Source: Larus michahellis
Taxonomy: Eukaryota; Chordata; Aves; Charadriiformes; Laridae
DNA length: 64,000 bases
Reading direction: 5' to 3'
Assembly (NCBI RefSeq): GCF_964199755.1
Contig: NC_133896.1
Coordinates: 89,450,215-89,514,214, forward strand
The translations under genes were made by a program, and so were the position numbers. Below are positions 27,250 through 39,693 of the stretch, piece by piece (position 1 is the stretch's first letter; every line of letters starts with the position of its first letter). Below the pieces are notes generated by a model that had not been told where the DNA came from, did no database searches, and saw nothing but the letters and a program-made list of their open reading frames with translations.

Positions 27250-30200
27250 GTAAGGATGCTGGAAGGGTCTCCAGATCTCCACCAAAGCTGTTGCTGTCAG
27301 GCAATGGTATAAATAATTTTTTAGCTGACCAGCCTCCAGCTCAAGAATAGTTTTTCCCTCCACTACCCTTACAGGAAGGTTACTTCAAAATCTTATTTTT
27401 CTGGCAGCTGGATACCTTCTAATTTTCAGCCAGAGGACATGTATAGCTAATAAACACTTACTACTTTTTGCATTACTCCTCTATTAGCTCAACAGCTCTT
27501 TTCCATCCTGCTGCCTCTTAATCCTCCATCCCCAGCCAGAGAAGCACTCCCAATGTTGTGCTAGCAGCAAATTCCATTAATGCAGTCTTACTTTTTCTGC
27601 CTGTATCACTAAATAAAGTGTTAAATATAAACAATTCCAAAAGCAACAAATGAAGTCCAAATAGCATGTTTTCTTTGAAAACACCCTGCTGCCTCCCTAC
27701 TCCTGTTCTCTCCAGGACACCACCGCAAGAACATACCCAGATTACCCTCCCCATTGCATCTCTGCATCAGTCTTTAAGGCCCATTTGCATCCTGTGGGTT
27801 CCTCCCCAGCAGTGAAATTACACAACACTGCTCTAGTGTTATACAAGTATTTTGAGCAACCACTGACTCCACTGCACAATTTCGCTGATAAACTGTAATG
27901 GCTTTGGAAAGGAATGTACCTTTGGCATCGCAAGACATCTTTTCTCAAGTCCAAACCATTCCTTAGAGACAAATAGTTGTGTGTGCCTGCATACATTCCT
28001 TCCACAGACCAAGAAATCAGAAACTCTTCCAAGTGTCACTGATTACATACACATCCATCGGTCAGAGATTTAATCATTATATGATACCTGTAGTTTCAGG
28101 AACATCATCAACTAGCTACCTAGCAACCATGAAAATCACAGGGTCAGATAATTTGTGCTGATCAGACACACAATCAGTTGATTAGCTCCAATTAATTTGG
28201 AGTTTGATTTCTTAATTTTTCAGCCACCTGTTCTCAGGGACATTTCAACACTCCTCATGTTCCTCAACAAGAAATAGCTCAGCTAATATCACTGAATTTT
28301 GCATAAATCTCTTCTCCCAGAAATTAATATCTGTACTGCTTGTTACGTATACAAGAGGAAGAGGAAAATAAGAAAATCCACAAGCAAGGGTCCTTGGACA
28401 CAGGAAACCCTCTTGGAGGAGCTGCGATATAGTGAACGTTGCAGCAGCACACGACATTCCTATGCTCACTGAGTAGAAAATGTCTAACACTATACTCTTT
28501 TTAATCAATATTTTTTCATGCCCTGCACTTGACCAGTTAGAAAAAACAAAGCACTGTATTTATGCATTTGCACAAATGCTTTTTGCCGTGCCTTGCATTC
28601 AGAAAGAAACACTGAGTTAGTTTTGTTTGAACTTTCCTTATCGTTGCCTGTCTTTCCAGTGGAAACAATACAAGATTTCTGGAGGCAAAGTTTCAGTGCT
28701 ACAGCAGAGAAGTAAAAATGTGCAAAGAAACCGGAGAAGCATTAGAAGGTTGACATTCTTTGTCCTCTTCTCCAAACACTTGAAAATAAATGTAATCAAT
28801 TCAAACGCTGTGTGGTCCAATAAACTGCCAACAATCAAATAGTCTCAAACTCCCACAATTACAATTCCAAATTTTGTACAATTCCCCCTCTAACTTGTTA
28901 AGGTCCTACAATAAAAGGAGATCATATAGGAGAGGTTCAATTTTGTCTCATATCTATACAGGTTTCTTAAAATCATTACACTGAAAGAGATGAAGATTTT
29001 TTAGGCACATATACAGATCCCACAAGCCAGTGCTTGGCAGCACTGCTCATTCTTGCAGGGGAAAAAAAACAAAAACACAAAACCACAATGTATATTCCTT
29101 TTAAAGATCCAGCAAGTTTTAAACACTAATTCATAGAGAAAGCAGCAACGATTCATAGGTCAACCTGGCATGGGGAATATAAGGTAGAGCTAACCTTGGA
29201 AATGCACAGTTAGCTGGGATTGAGTTGCTTATCTACGAGATCTGGGTTATGTTTCCTCAACTCATGGTGGTGAAGAACCACTCGCACAGACTCCCATTGA
29301 GCTCAGCATTGCCTTTTGGCAACAAGTTATCTGAGCAAGGAAGGAGGGAAATTTCACTGCACTGAATTCACCCAGGACTCAGAGAATTCTGCTGCCAAAC
29401 CCTGATCAGCATCCACTGACAACGTGCAAACGGCAGCAGAGCCAGGGCAAGCTCAGAGCACAGCCTTGGTACAGCCCTTGTCTCAGCGCTAAATGATAAA
29501 CCATCACTTCACAGCCAGGTGAGGAGGAATGTCTCAAGTAAACGGATGTAAGGGTTTGACCATGGGCAAAAGCAACACTTTCTCCTCTTTCGTCTTTCTT
29601 GAGAACAGCAAAACCCTTTCTGCTGAAGCTTTTCCACAGGGCTGAGAGAGGGGCTGACACCAGCCTTGGGAACCATCCCCACCAGCACCTGCAGCCTCCC
29701 AAAGCTGCGACCAGCCTAAAGCAGAGCCCACACAGAGACACGCTGACACCTTTACGTACTACCTTCTCTAGCTAACGCATGTACCTAGTAGTTAATTGAA
29801 ACAGTTCACAGTAAAGTGGGAAGCAAGCTTTGCCAACAGAGGCCCCGATGGTGGAAGTTTCTAGGATACATTAAGCATCCAGGTCATTTTTCTCGGGATT
29901 GTGCCTCGCTTGTTAATGTGAACGGCTTGCCATCTTTGTAACAGCAACCCTGTGCTAAAGCCTAACTTTCCGCATCCATTGCCTCCCAGTTTGCCATCTA
30001 TCATGGAAGCACTGAGGCCCTTCAACTTTCCACCTGCTGCCAGAGAAGTCAAAAGGTGGCTGCAGACCCCACAAGAAGAAAACCAGAAAGAGAAGTAGGA
30101 AAAATTAGACATATTACTGTCAACATTGCCCCTGCCTTGTGAGGAGACAACACTCAAAGCTCTTGCTGCTTGCAATGAAAAAATGTTGTTTTTAAAAGTT

Positions 30201-30680
30201 ATATGGGGAAATGGATGGACATTTATTTCATTCTCAGAGTGGCAGAAGTGGGGGGGTACATGATGCCCTGTAAAAGGCATGGGTATTAAGGGAATCTAAA
30301 GGTATGAAGGCCGTACGCACATAGAATATAAATGTTTATGTACGTATATAAAAATCATTCATTTATATGATTTTGCATCTGGTCATGGTAAATTCAGAGT
30401 TTGGCAGAGGCTGGGATCTGGAAGCCACCATCTCTCATGGGTGTGAGATGCCACCAGTTTCCTGCCTGGCTGCATCTTGCTTGATGTCTCTTGCTACATT
30501 CCCAGAAACAGCCCTCAGTCTTTTTCTTTTTTACCTGAAACAGTGAGGAGTAGTCTGATGTTCACAGCATACGTCTCTGGAGCATCCTTTTTTCAGCTGC
30601 ACGTACATACAGATGCAGATAAAAATAATTCAGGAGGGCAGAAGGAGGAAACGTTTCCTTAAAGAGATTCCAGTAACACT

Positions 30681-30702
30681 TTTTTTATTATTATTATTAT
30701 TT
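30681..30702. repeat. (TTA)n microsatellite
   Basis: Six T are followed by about five TTA units. Confidence 0.85.
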
Positions 30703-33700
30703 AAATGACTCAGCGTACAAGTTTACCACACAATGTAAGTGCCATAGTCATAAATACTTGTGTACACCAAAATACCACCTACGCCTGAGGACCACCAGCC
30801 GCATGCCATTAACAGACCCTTGGTAACACATACGTCTGAAAACAAAGAACTTGTTCCTGGTGGCTCAGGGACAAAAAAAAGGTTTTCATGATCAGTCAGA
30901 GCGCTCGCTGCCTGTGCTCACTGCTCAGGCAATCGCTTGCCAGAGCACCTCTGTGGAGCTGGCCCCCTGTTACTCCCACCATGTTGGCTCTTCCCTGCCT
31001 ACTCCCCATCGGAGACGTGACAATGCCCCTGCCGTATAAAGTGTTTGATTGTGCCATGTGTAATCAGGGTTATGCACTAACTGTCCTCTGCCACAAATAT
31101 TGCCCTAATTAATGTGTAAACCCTGTAATAATTTCGAATAATAGCCTAGTGTGGTGTTCTTAAATTTTTAAAATACATTAATGCATTATGAAAAATACAA
31201 TATCTCCAAGTACTGACTTCTCTTAATAAATAATGAATGCACACAAAAAAAGTCCACATTTATGACACCTTTAGGACTAAAGTACACTGGACCTTAAAAT
31301 AGCTGTTATACTTGCACAGAAAAGAAACAAAAGCACGTAAGGTTTTAAAACGGTCTCTCATTTGACCCAGAAAGAAATTACGCACTGTGAGAAAAACATG
31401 CGATAAGAGCTTGCCACTCTAAGGGCTTCCATATGAAAAAAATAATGAGATCCCCCAATTCTTTCTTCAAATAACCCCATCAAGCTGTACAGCGGCGTAG
31501 TGCCGGGAGCTGCTTTCATGCCGTAGTCGCAAGCAGCGTGTGTGCAGTGGCTCATGCAGGCGGAAGGCTGAGCCGGGATGTCAGAGAAAACGACTCGCTC
31601 TTAAAACGCCCATTCGCACTGCCAGAGGTAAGGAAAAAGCATCCATCTCCCCCTGCAATGCCACAGACACCCTCCAGGCACAAACCAGAGCTTGTGGGGG
31701 GCAGAGTCCCTCTTGGGACCCTCCTCACCTCCATCTCTCCATGAAAGAAAGCAAAGCCATAAAAGAAGCAGACGGTTCCTAAGGTTACAGCAACATAAAA
31801 TTGAACGTTACTGTCCGTGAAGCGCTTTGAGGTGTCTGATGGCATCACCCAGCCAATGTTGGGTTACCTCCTCTAAAATGGAGGTACCACCACCACCCCC
31901 CCGAGCAACCTCCTGCCTATTTGCGCTTCCCTTAGAAAGGAAGCTAGGAAAGGGATATATAAATAAAAATATTTTCTGACTTCCTGCCAGTTAAAAGTAT
32001 GAGGATGTTTCAAATAATTTTTTGGAAAAGAATTCCTGCAATATTGTGGGAGGACTTGAAGGAAGATGACGGCTACCCTTGATTTCATTTCAGGAAAAAC
32101 ATATGCTTAAATTGTAGGAATTAATTTTCCCAGCTAATATTTTGACATTTCTACAATATGGTCAAATTAAAATGATAATAACTGTGTTTGGCTTGTTTAT
32201 CCTGCACTAATGGCTCAATGTATACTGGGGGGGTGGGAGGGGAGTTGTATGTTAATTAGTGCTAATTTGCATGAGATGAAAGCATCGGTTGTGTAGAAGC
32301 CATGAGATACAGCTTAGAATCTTTTTACCAGCCTGATTTTTAATTCATCCAGATTAACTAAATAGTTGTGTCTGTCACCAAGACACTGACTGAAAGTATA
32401 ACGACTCCATCTGCCTCCGGAGTTACATGAACTCACTTTGGCGTTGACGCACACAAACATGAACCTCAGGAGAAAACACAGACCCAGAACCCAACAGAAT
32501 CTAGAGCTCGATAAAGGGAACTAGGCCTTAAAGGGCGTCTCCGCTCTGAAAATGTGTCCGTTTCACCCTCTTGTACAGAATATCCCCATCATTTCATCAA
32601 AGGAAGCATGTTTTCCTCTAGTTTCTAGCCCTGCACATACAGACTTGGGTATGAAAATCAAAAAGCACGCCTTCTTTCTGGTAAATTAGAGGCTTTTTTC
32701 ATGCCTGTGTACAACCACCAATCTAAATGTCCAGCTTTGACCCAGGTGGAATGATGCAATGGCTCCAGGCCAGGGTTCAGGCTGGTGCTAACACTGGTCT
32801 TTCATACAGGATTGTTTCAAATTACTGCTCTGGCTATTTTCACCACCTTGATTTATTAACTCAGCAGGTGTCACCTCTGCTAAGAGTATACTCTGTCATC
32901 CCTACTCATGTAAATATCACATGATTCTGGAGGTTTAATTAAAAGTAAGATCATGGATTGGAAGAGAAAAATCATAACAGGACAAAACAACTGCCAAAAA
33001 TAACCTCCATAAGCACTGATCCTGTTCCTTCTGAAGCCTACAGAAATGCTGACATACATACTCAACGCTAATTAGAACATTAGAGAAAAACAGTATCTCA
33101 GTCATGTACCCTAATTCAAGAGAAGCTTCTCGGCTTCTCTCGAGGGCTGCTGAAGTGGCATGCTTTTGATTTTACATCCTACAGATCTGACTGGCACGAG
33201 GCACTATCTGTTGACTCCTGCACAGAAATCTGTACAACGTCTTGAAGAGATTATCACCTTTTCTTCGGAAATGCCCAGGTCTGGCTGCCCAGGTTCACTT
33301 TGGATTTTTCTTTATTGGACACATTTTAAAAGTTATTTTAAAAATAAACGAACAGGACTGAGGCCCATCCCAACATCTGCAAAAAAAGGAACCCTACCCC
33401 TGGCCACCACAGTCTGTGTTCTATCTAATCTTACCCAATAGCCAAGGTTTTGTGTAGCAGCACTACTGGATAAAGGCAGTAATCTGGTGCCCGCTCAGTT
33501 TGCTTTTAAAGATTGTACTACTTATAAATCTAATTCTACCCTATATCCACTCATAATTAGTTTGAGACTAAAACTCATAAATATATCGTGTAACTCACTT
33601 TTTTCAACTGGTTTGGTCCCAAAGGGCCCAAAGAAATAAGCAGCAGTAACAAAAATGAGTTTCTATTATCGACACTAGAAGACACAGCTCCAACAACACA

Positions 33701-35009
33701 ACATCCATTGACGAAGGGAATGTCATATTTTAACATGCAGCCTGGAGACCTTTTAAATACTACGCAGATGCCAGACTAAACCGAAAGAAGCAGCAGAAAT
33801 TAAATTCTGCAAGTACTGAATTATGTCTACTGACTGCCAGCCAGCTGCTGCTTATTTTCAGATTAATAGGCAGTATGGCAATGCTCAGGCATCCAACCGC
33901 ATACGAAAACCGAAGGAAACAAAAGTTTGTCCAGCAGGTGACTGAAGGAAATGTGCATGTTGTGAGTTTTAATTCATTTTTTTTTGCAAGCGACTTAAAG
34001 ATATTGTACTCTTCGCTCATGAATTCAGAAGATGCATACATTTTTCAGCCAGCATCCCACACCCTTTCATACCATACGAACAGCTGCAGCATGTTGTAAC
34101 TACTCTTTAAGTTAAACATACACTGAGAAACAAAGGATAGTTCAGATCATCACAGCACATTGCAAATAAGATTCTAAACTGGCAACTGGCAATTAACAAT
34201 TCATATAACACATGTTAACGTACAATCTGCGCAACCTAAATGATCCACAGGGACCTGGGAGCATACTAATTGCAATGTTTTATCTCACGAGATTTTAAAT
34301 ATGCCCTAATTTTTCTAATTTAGGCCCAACCCTTTTTTTAAAATTACCAAAATACCACACGAGGGCATGAACATTGGTGGATGCATGTCAAGGTTTACTC
34401 TTTCTAAAACTACTGGCAACAGCATTTCTTGTGAAAGGCAAACATTTCCTTCTTTAGCAGATCATTTAGCAACATCCTGGCATGCAACTAACTGTACTCA
34501 AGAGAGTAAATCATAATTTTTTGCATTCCATAAAGTTAAAAGCAGGTATTAAATCCAGGTCATCCTTTTAAAAAGTATTCTTGAAGTTCACTATCAGCTC
34601 TGATTCAGTATCTCACGTAGATTCTCCCTGATTGTACGGAGTCTAAGTTCATTTTCATTAATAAATTGCTTTAAATATTTTCCATATTTCCTCGAGCTAA
34701 CACTTTGCTACTTTAATGATAGTCTTATGTCTAATGCATAAAAGAAATATCAGCAGATATGCTCCTTCCCCTTCTTCCTTGTCTCTCACTAGTGTGACTT
34801 TTAAGTGACTCAACCCATTTTAAAAGCTGCGTTACCTACAGACAGCTGCGGTGAAGGAGGCTTTTAAACTTGGTTGTAGCTTTTTAAAAGTCATTATCTA
34901 AAATCATTGAAGAGCTGGCTGAGGCACGTTTTAGGTCAGCATCTCAATGCTTTGACTCCTGCCAGAAATCATGAAAAACTTAGCTTAAATCTGATATTTG
35001 AAAGCCCAC

Positions 35010-35345
35010 CGAGGCTCCCTGTCTCAGCCCTGGGATGGGCTGATGGGCAGAGCGCCCGCTTTGCTCCCCAGCACTGCGCTCGCTGGGGCTCCCGTTTATT
35101 AGGGGGAGCTCAGGGGGGTGCAGCCCCATCCCTGAGCTCACCAGCTCCTGGCACCAAGGAACGGCCGGGCAGGGACGGAGGAGTAGCTAGCACAAACCCA
35201 GCCAGGGTCCCAGCAGCCAGGCGCAGGATTCTTATGAGAGAGAAGAGGCAAAAGAAACTCAAGAGCCATCACGCCACTCTCCGAGGGGTAACGAAACGAA
35301 CTGATTCCCCCGGGAAAGCGGCTGAGCATTTGTGCCGGCTCATAA
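35010..35345. promoter_or_regulatory. GC- and CpG-enriched segment without a recognised gene
   Basis: There are roughly 19 CpGs in about 310 bp, with words such as CTGCGCTCGCTGGGGCTCCC and AACGGCCGGGCAGGGACGG, standing out from AT-rich flanks. The plus frame 34907-35353 runs through it but has no domain and an alanine/proline/arginine composition expected of random GC-rich DNA. Confidence 0.35.
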
Positions 35346-35805
35346 TCCTCTAAAGCTGCCAGACCCAAAGGCACCAGAGATGGGGGAGAGATGCTGTGCA
35401 GCAGGCTCACCGCATCCGAAGCAAGGCAGTGCTAACAGGGGGGTGTCCCCTGCCAGCGCCCCAGGTAAACCTGGCCACCGATAGCAGAACAGGGTAGAAA
35501 AGCGTTCAAAGGGAAATATCAGAGCTGAGGAAAATCCACTAACATCTACAGCATATTTTTTTTCTTATGAGATGTGGTATGAGCAGCAGCTAACTAATAT
35601 TGTCTGTTTTAAAACTAGTAGCGTATGGAAGCAGATTCTGCTACCCTCAACTCGGCTGAGTAGTCCTTATGCCTATGTAGTCCCAGTGAAATTAATTATT
35701 CTTTTCAGAGAGCAAGATGTTTCTTTACACAGGAAGGCCAGAATCAAAACCTCGGTAATTCTCAAACACTGTCGACACACACTATCTGCCCTGGCATTAA
35801 AAGTT

Positions 35806-35824
35806 AAAAAAAAAAAAAAAAAAA
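35806..35824. repeat. Poly-A tract
   Basis: This is nineteen consecutive A at the left edge of the 35840-36620 enhancer-like block. It gives a Lys run at the end of the spurious frame 35572-35838. Confidence 0.9.
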
Positions 35825-35839
35825 CTAAAATGGATTAAC

Positions 35840-36620
35840 AGTGAGATTAATGAGAAAATGTGTTTGTTTGCCATGGACAACATAATCAGAGGAGAGGGAA
35901 GAAGGAAACCGCTGACAATTCTTAGCTGCATTACAAGGTAAAAAAATGCCTGGCAGCAGAATGCTGCATTGTGACAGTCGAAGCAGTAATTCTCTTTATC
36001 TGTCCCCCAGGAAAAAATCCGTTTGCCCTAAGGAATGCTGCAAACATAGAAAATGATGATATGATAATGATAAGGTGAGAATTACCGAGAAGGAAGAGGA
36101 GCCTGCAGACAAAGTTAATACTTTGTCTCTAATTGAAAAGCTAAAGAATACTAGATAGTCACGAAGCTCTGCCATTTAAATAAAGCTGCACGTTGTGAAT
36201 GTTATCTGATACCAATTGTTGACAAAGGGGCAGCGGAGGTTCATAGAAGCAAAAACTTTCTCTGTATTAGATGCATTTCAGCATGGAAAATTAGATGAGT
36301 CAATATCTAATTTGGTATTTAATATACCATTTGAACATTATAAATGTGAGTGAATGTTGGCATTCAGGGATGATAGTGGCAAATGAAAGCAAAAATTACT
36401 TGTAGCAGAATGCTGCTAATTTGCACATCATTAATCTTCATGCCCCATAATTCAAATGCATAATAACAGTATTCTCTCCCCATGTCTCAGCAACAGCTGA
36501 ATAACTGTGCTGTACTGTAATCTCACATTATGCATTCAATTCTCTTGGAAGCACGGCTGATAATACCAACTATTATTGAAATTTTTTAGTATCGCCTGCA
36601 TAGAGCCACGCTCATGGTTG
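35840..36620. promoter_or_regulatory. Long enhancer-like conserved-noncoding candidate
   Basis: About 780 bp of complex AT-rich sequence carry many TAAT/ATTA and octamer-like words (TTCAAATGCATAATAAC, GCTAATTTGCACATCATTAA, TTTGGTATTTAATATACC). There is no simple repeat and no transposon signature. Two copies of the 13-mer AGCAGAATGCTGC occur at 35955-35967 and 36404-36416. A 64-nt exon-like segment (36011-36074) lies in it. This texture is typical of developmental enhancers in gene deserts; conservation itself cannot be seen in one sequence. Confidence 0.4.
36011..36074 (+). other. Orphan exon candidate (64 nt) inside an enhancer-like block
   Basis: A pyrimidine-rich acceptor TTCTCTTTATCTGTCCCCCAG precedes it and a donor AAG|GTGAGA follows. 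One frame is open throughout and reads KNPFALRNAANIENDDMIMI; the other two are closed. I recognise no protein family. Strong splice-site pairs occur by chance in DNA of this length, so this stays a hypothesis. Confidence 0.15.
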
Positions 36621-39136
36621 CTTATAGTGCCTTGCGTTAGTCGTCTAGATGGATGTTGGGTGCCTTCCTTAAAGGATTTAATTTTTTTTCAGATTAAAAG
36701 CTTGAGACAAGATAATTTGCTTGCTTCTGAAAGCACGGGCTTGTGAATGTGTTTTCCTCTGCTGATCGTTTTGAAAAACTACTACTTTCCATGTTAGGGT
36801 GGCAGCTTGAACAGGGCAGTAGGTGCTTCTTCGTGATCCCATATTGTTCTTGCCATCAGTAGAACAGCTACGATACAAGAGCTAAAAAATTACCGAAGGC
36901 TCTGCCTCGTTGCATCTCATGGAGCTTCCAGGTCTGAGCAGACAACACCTGCACCATCTGCTTGGTGCCACCAAGCTCATTCCCACCTCAGGAAGGATTT
37001 ACACCTGTTGGGTGACAGCCGGGCTGTGTTGATCGCAAATGTGAAGTTTGGGATCTGGAGCCCAGGGTGGGCTACGTAGGAACGACATCGTCAGTGAGAA
37101 AGCAGAGACAGACCAAAACAGGGACAAGTGGGAGGCAAAAACAGAGAGGAGTCAACCAGTGGGGAAGACTGAAGCACGGGTGCACGTTTCACCATGATCC
37201 TCTCCAGTACAAGGGGTGGAAGCATAAGTCCCAGGCTCGCTGTTGTCCAGTGAGCATACTTCATCCTTCACATAGGGATGCTTGCTTCACATGGAGCGTA
37301 ACCACCAGCAGCTGCTACCCTCTGTTACCACCACATCGTTAGCCCTAGAGCTCTGTGGTGGACCCGCGGCCCTGCTGGTGGTCTGCGTCAGCATTGCACT
37401 GATGCTGCACGGAGGAAACGGGTTCATTTTCTTTTCCACAACTTCAGATTATACGCATAGACATACTAAAAAGGATATTATAAAAGTCAAAGAAGCAGGC
37501 AACCAGCAGTTGGGATGTGTAAAACTGAAGGCATAGAGGGGGATCTGAATTCATCTCCCTAACACGTATAGATGAAGACGCAGTCTTTAAATATCTGATC
37601 GCACGCAGGTTTTCCACAGGGCACCTCTGAAGGCCTCCGCACGCAGGAGACCCCACACGGACAGGCCTCCTGCTTCCGCTGCCATTGCCCCCAGCTCTAT
37701 TTACTACCCGCTGCTCACAGTTTCTGTTGAAACCAGAGCAATTAGCTTTCATATGGGGTCTCTGTGACATTATTGCCCATGGTACTGTGTCTATTTTTAA
37801 ATAAACAGCCTTTATCTGGTGAACGAATACAAAAACTAATACACGCACAGCGCAGCCTGACTCCAGCTGTGCGCCACACATCCACAAATCCAGATATAAG
37901 GGCCTCAAATGAGGACGCAATTAGTCATCACCCCGAAAAGCCGGCTTTACATGACCAAATATCAGATAGGAACAGACCCAGGCAAGGAGCAGATATTTAG
38001 TTATTATCATCATCATCATCATTATTATTATTGTTACTACTATTACTATTATTGTTATACCTTAGTGGCCCGAGCTAGGTTTTCTATATGTAAATCAGTA
38101 TTATTTGGTTTATCTGAAAAAGTTATACAATTTTTTTCAACAAGAACAACTGAATATCCCATCAACCTGCACTATTTCTTTCCAGTAGAAACAACCTATT
38201 TGTTTTTCCATCAGGATAATTATTTTACAGACCTTTTTAATGTCATTTAGTGTATGTCAGTTTTGAAATGAAAATACCATTTCCTACTAAGTCAGTAAGT
38301 TTTGTTTCCAAAATCATGGAAACCAAGCTCTTGCAGAGCTTCGCCACAGGAAAAAGCCAGAATCTGTATCTCCAGGGCAGAAATATACTGTCCTGATTAG
38401 GCAATCATCTGTTCATTCACAACCCAACAAATACACCAGGGACACGTGCACAGCAAATTCTGTTGCTGAAGTTCTGCAGCAGGGTGGAAAAATGTTTATG
38501 TGATGGTGATAGCTTTTCTGCAGTTTGCATGCAGAAGCCAGCATGTTCATTGAGCAAGCTTTCTAAACCACGGCACTCCCCGACTTCAAGGCTGTAAGAG
38601 CTTTTGTTCTTAAACTCAAGTTTGGTGCATATGTTGCTCTCTCCAGTAAGTCGCAGCTTTCTGATAAACGCTGCTACTTCTCGTAAGAAGCCTTGACTAT
38701 TTTGAAGCAAATTTTGATTTTATGGGTAACAGTTAAATATTAAACTCTCAGAACAGAAGAAAAAAAAAATCTCACTGCTCCCAACAAAGCCACGGCACGA
38801 GAAGGCAGCATATATTGACGGCTCCATCAAAGGATGCTCCACAACCTTCAGCACAGCTTTCTGATACTCAGGCTCTCTCCTGTGTCGCAGCTGACCACAG
38901 ACTCAGTGTGGAGGCAGCCAGGGAAAAGAACGATCAGAAGCAGCTATAAAAACTGAAGTGAAAGACCTTCCTACCGAGCTGAATATCACTGACTCTTTTT
39001 GAACCTCTGTAACCTAACACACCACACCCGTTCCAAAATTTCACTACTTTCACAGATTTCTTCAGAAAAAATCACATTGATTTCGTATATAAAATATTAA
39101 TTATGTGTATTTAGGCACACATATATATAAGATGTA
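36621..39136. other. Intergenic DNA, nothing recognised
   Basis: Unique sequence, apart from the trinucleotide repeat at 38001. The minus frame 37444-37920 (158 codons) is long for this DNA but has a random composition and no domain, and it overlaps plus-strand frames. Confidence 0.55.
38001..38059. repeat. Trinucleotide microsatellite (ATC/ATT/ACT)n
   Basis: TTATTATCATCATCATCATC passes into (ATT)n and then a mixed TTACTAC/TATTACT/ATTATTG stretch. The plus frame 37909-38250 reads it as His and Tyr runs and is not a gene. Confidence 0.9.
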
Positions 39137-39570
39137 TCATAGAATCGTAGAATCATAGAATGGTTCGGGTTGGAAGGGACCTTAAAGGTCATCTTGTTCC
39201 AACCCCCGCTGCCATGGGCAGGGACACCTCCCACTAGACCAGGCTGCTCAAAGCCCCATCCAGCCTGGCCTTGAACACTTCCAGGGACGGGGCATCCACA
39301 GCTTCCCTGGGCAACATGTTCCAGTGTCTCACCACCCTCATAGTGAAAAATTTCTTCCTAATATCTAACCTAAATCTATCCTCCTCCAGTTTGAAGCCAT
39401 TACCCCTCGTCCTGTCACTACGTGCCCTTGTAAAAGATCTGTCTCCAGCTTTCTTCTAGGCCCCCTTCAGATGCTTAAAGGTGGCAATAAGGTCTCCCCG
39501 GAGCTTTCTCTTCTCCAGGCTGAACAACCCCAACTCTCTCAGCCTGTCTGCATGGGAGAGCTGCTCCACC
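39137..39570 (-). mobile_element. CR1 LINE, 5'-truncated copy 1
   Basis: The plus strand begins with three imperfect copies of the CR1 terminal octamer (TCATAGAA, TCGTAGAA, TCATAGAA), followed by TGGTTCGGGTTGGAAGGGAC. This is the reverse complement of the avian CR1 3' end, so the element lies on the minus strand. About 434 bp of the 3' UTR and tail is present, including the blocks TGCCATGGGCAGGGACACC and GAACACTTCCAGGGACGGGG. The copy breaks off at CTGCTCCACC, where a longer CR1 would continue. No reverse-transcriptase frame is included. The plus-strand open frame at 39271-39459 is antisense CR1 and has no coding value. Confidence 0.95.
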
Positions 39571-39602
39571 ATACCTTATATGTATAAAGCATAAGCATGC
39601 AT

Positions 39603-39623
39603 GCATAAATAAATAAATAAATA
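39603..39623. repeat. (AAAT)n microsatellite
   Basis: Four to five AAAT units lie between CR1 copy 1 and the solo LTR. Confidence 0.85.
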
Positions 39624-39688
39624 CATATCCATGTTTGGTCACACAAAAATTGCATAAAGGGCATGCCATGGATTAAGTGCTACATTCA

Positions 39689-39693
39689 CCCCT
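39689..39693. repeat. Left target-site duplication of the solo LTR
   Basis: CCCCT immediately before the TG end of the LTR is matched exactly by the five bases after its CA end. Confidence 0.85.

Larger units (their letters stand above)
23111..35009. other. Intergenic DNA with scattered repeat relics
   Basis: Mostly unique sequence. It contains the exon-like segments at 24488-24633 and 27143-27249, possible CR1 and MIR relics at 26105-26152 and 26418-26470, a (TTA)n at 30681, and G-rich GGGGGGGTGGGAGGGG at 32228. The longest frame, minus 29861-30280 (139 codons), has no domain. Confidence 0.55.

Noticed and set aside
28186..28203. Palindrome CTCCAATTAATTTGGAG
   Set aside because: A 6-bp arm around a TTAAT core is common; without conservation it has no weight.
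30370..30450. Possible reverse MIR fragment
   Set aside because: Only a few words (CAGATCCCAGCCTCTGCC on the minus strand) match and no second block follows in order.
33120..33145. Short hairpin AGAGAAGC/GCTTCTCT
   Set aside because: An 8-bp stem is too short for a microRNA precursor and is expected by chance in DNA of this length.
37444..37920. Minus-strand frame of 158 codons
   Set aside because: No domain, no splice or promoter context, random composition and overlapping plus-strand frames.
39271..39459. Open frame of 62 codons
   Set aside because: It is antisense CR1 sequence. The same frame recurs in CR1 copy 3 at 46577-46798, which explains their similarity.
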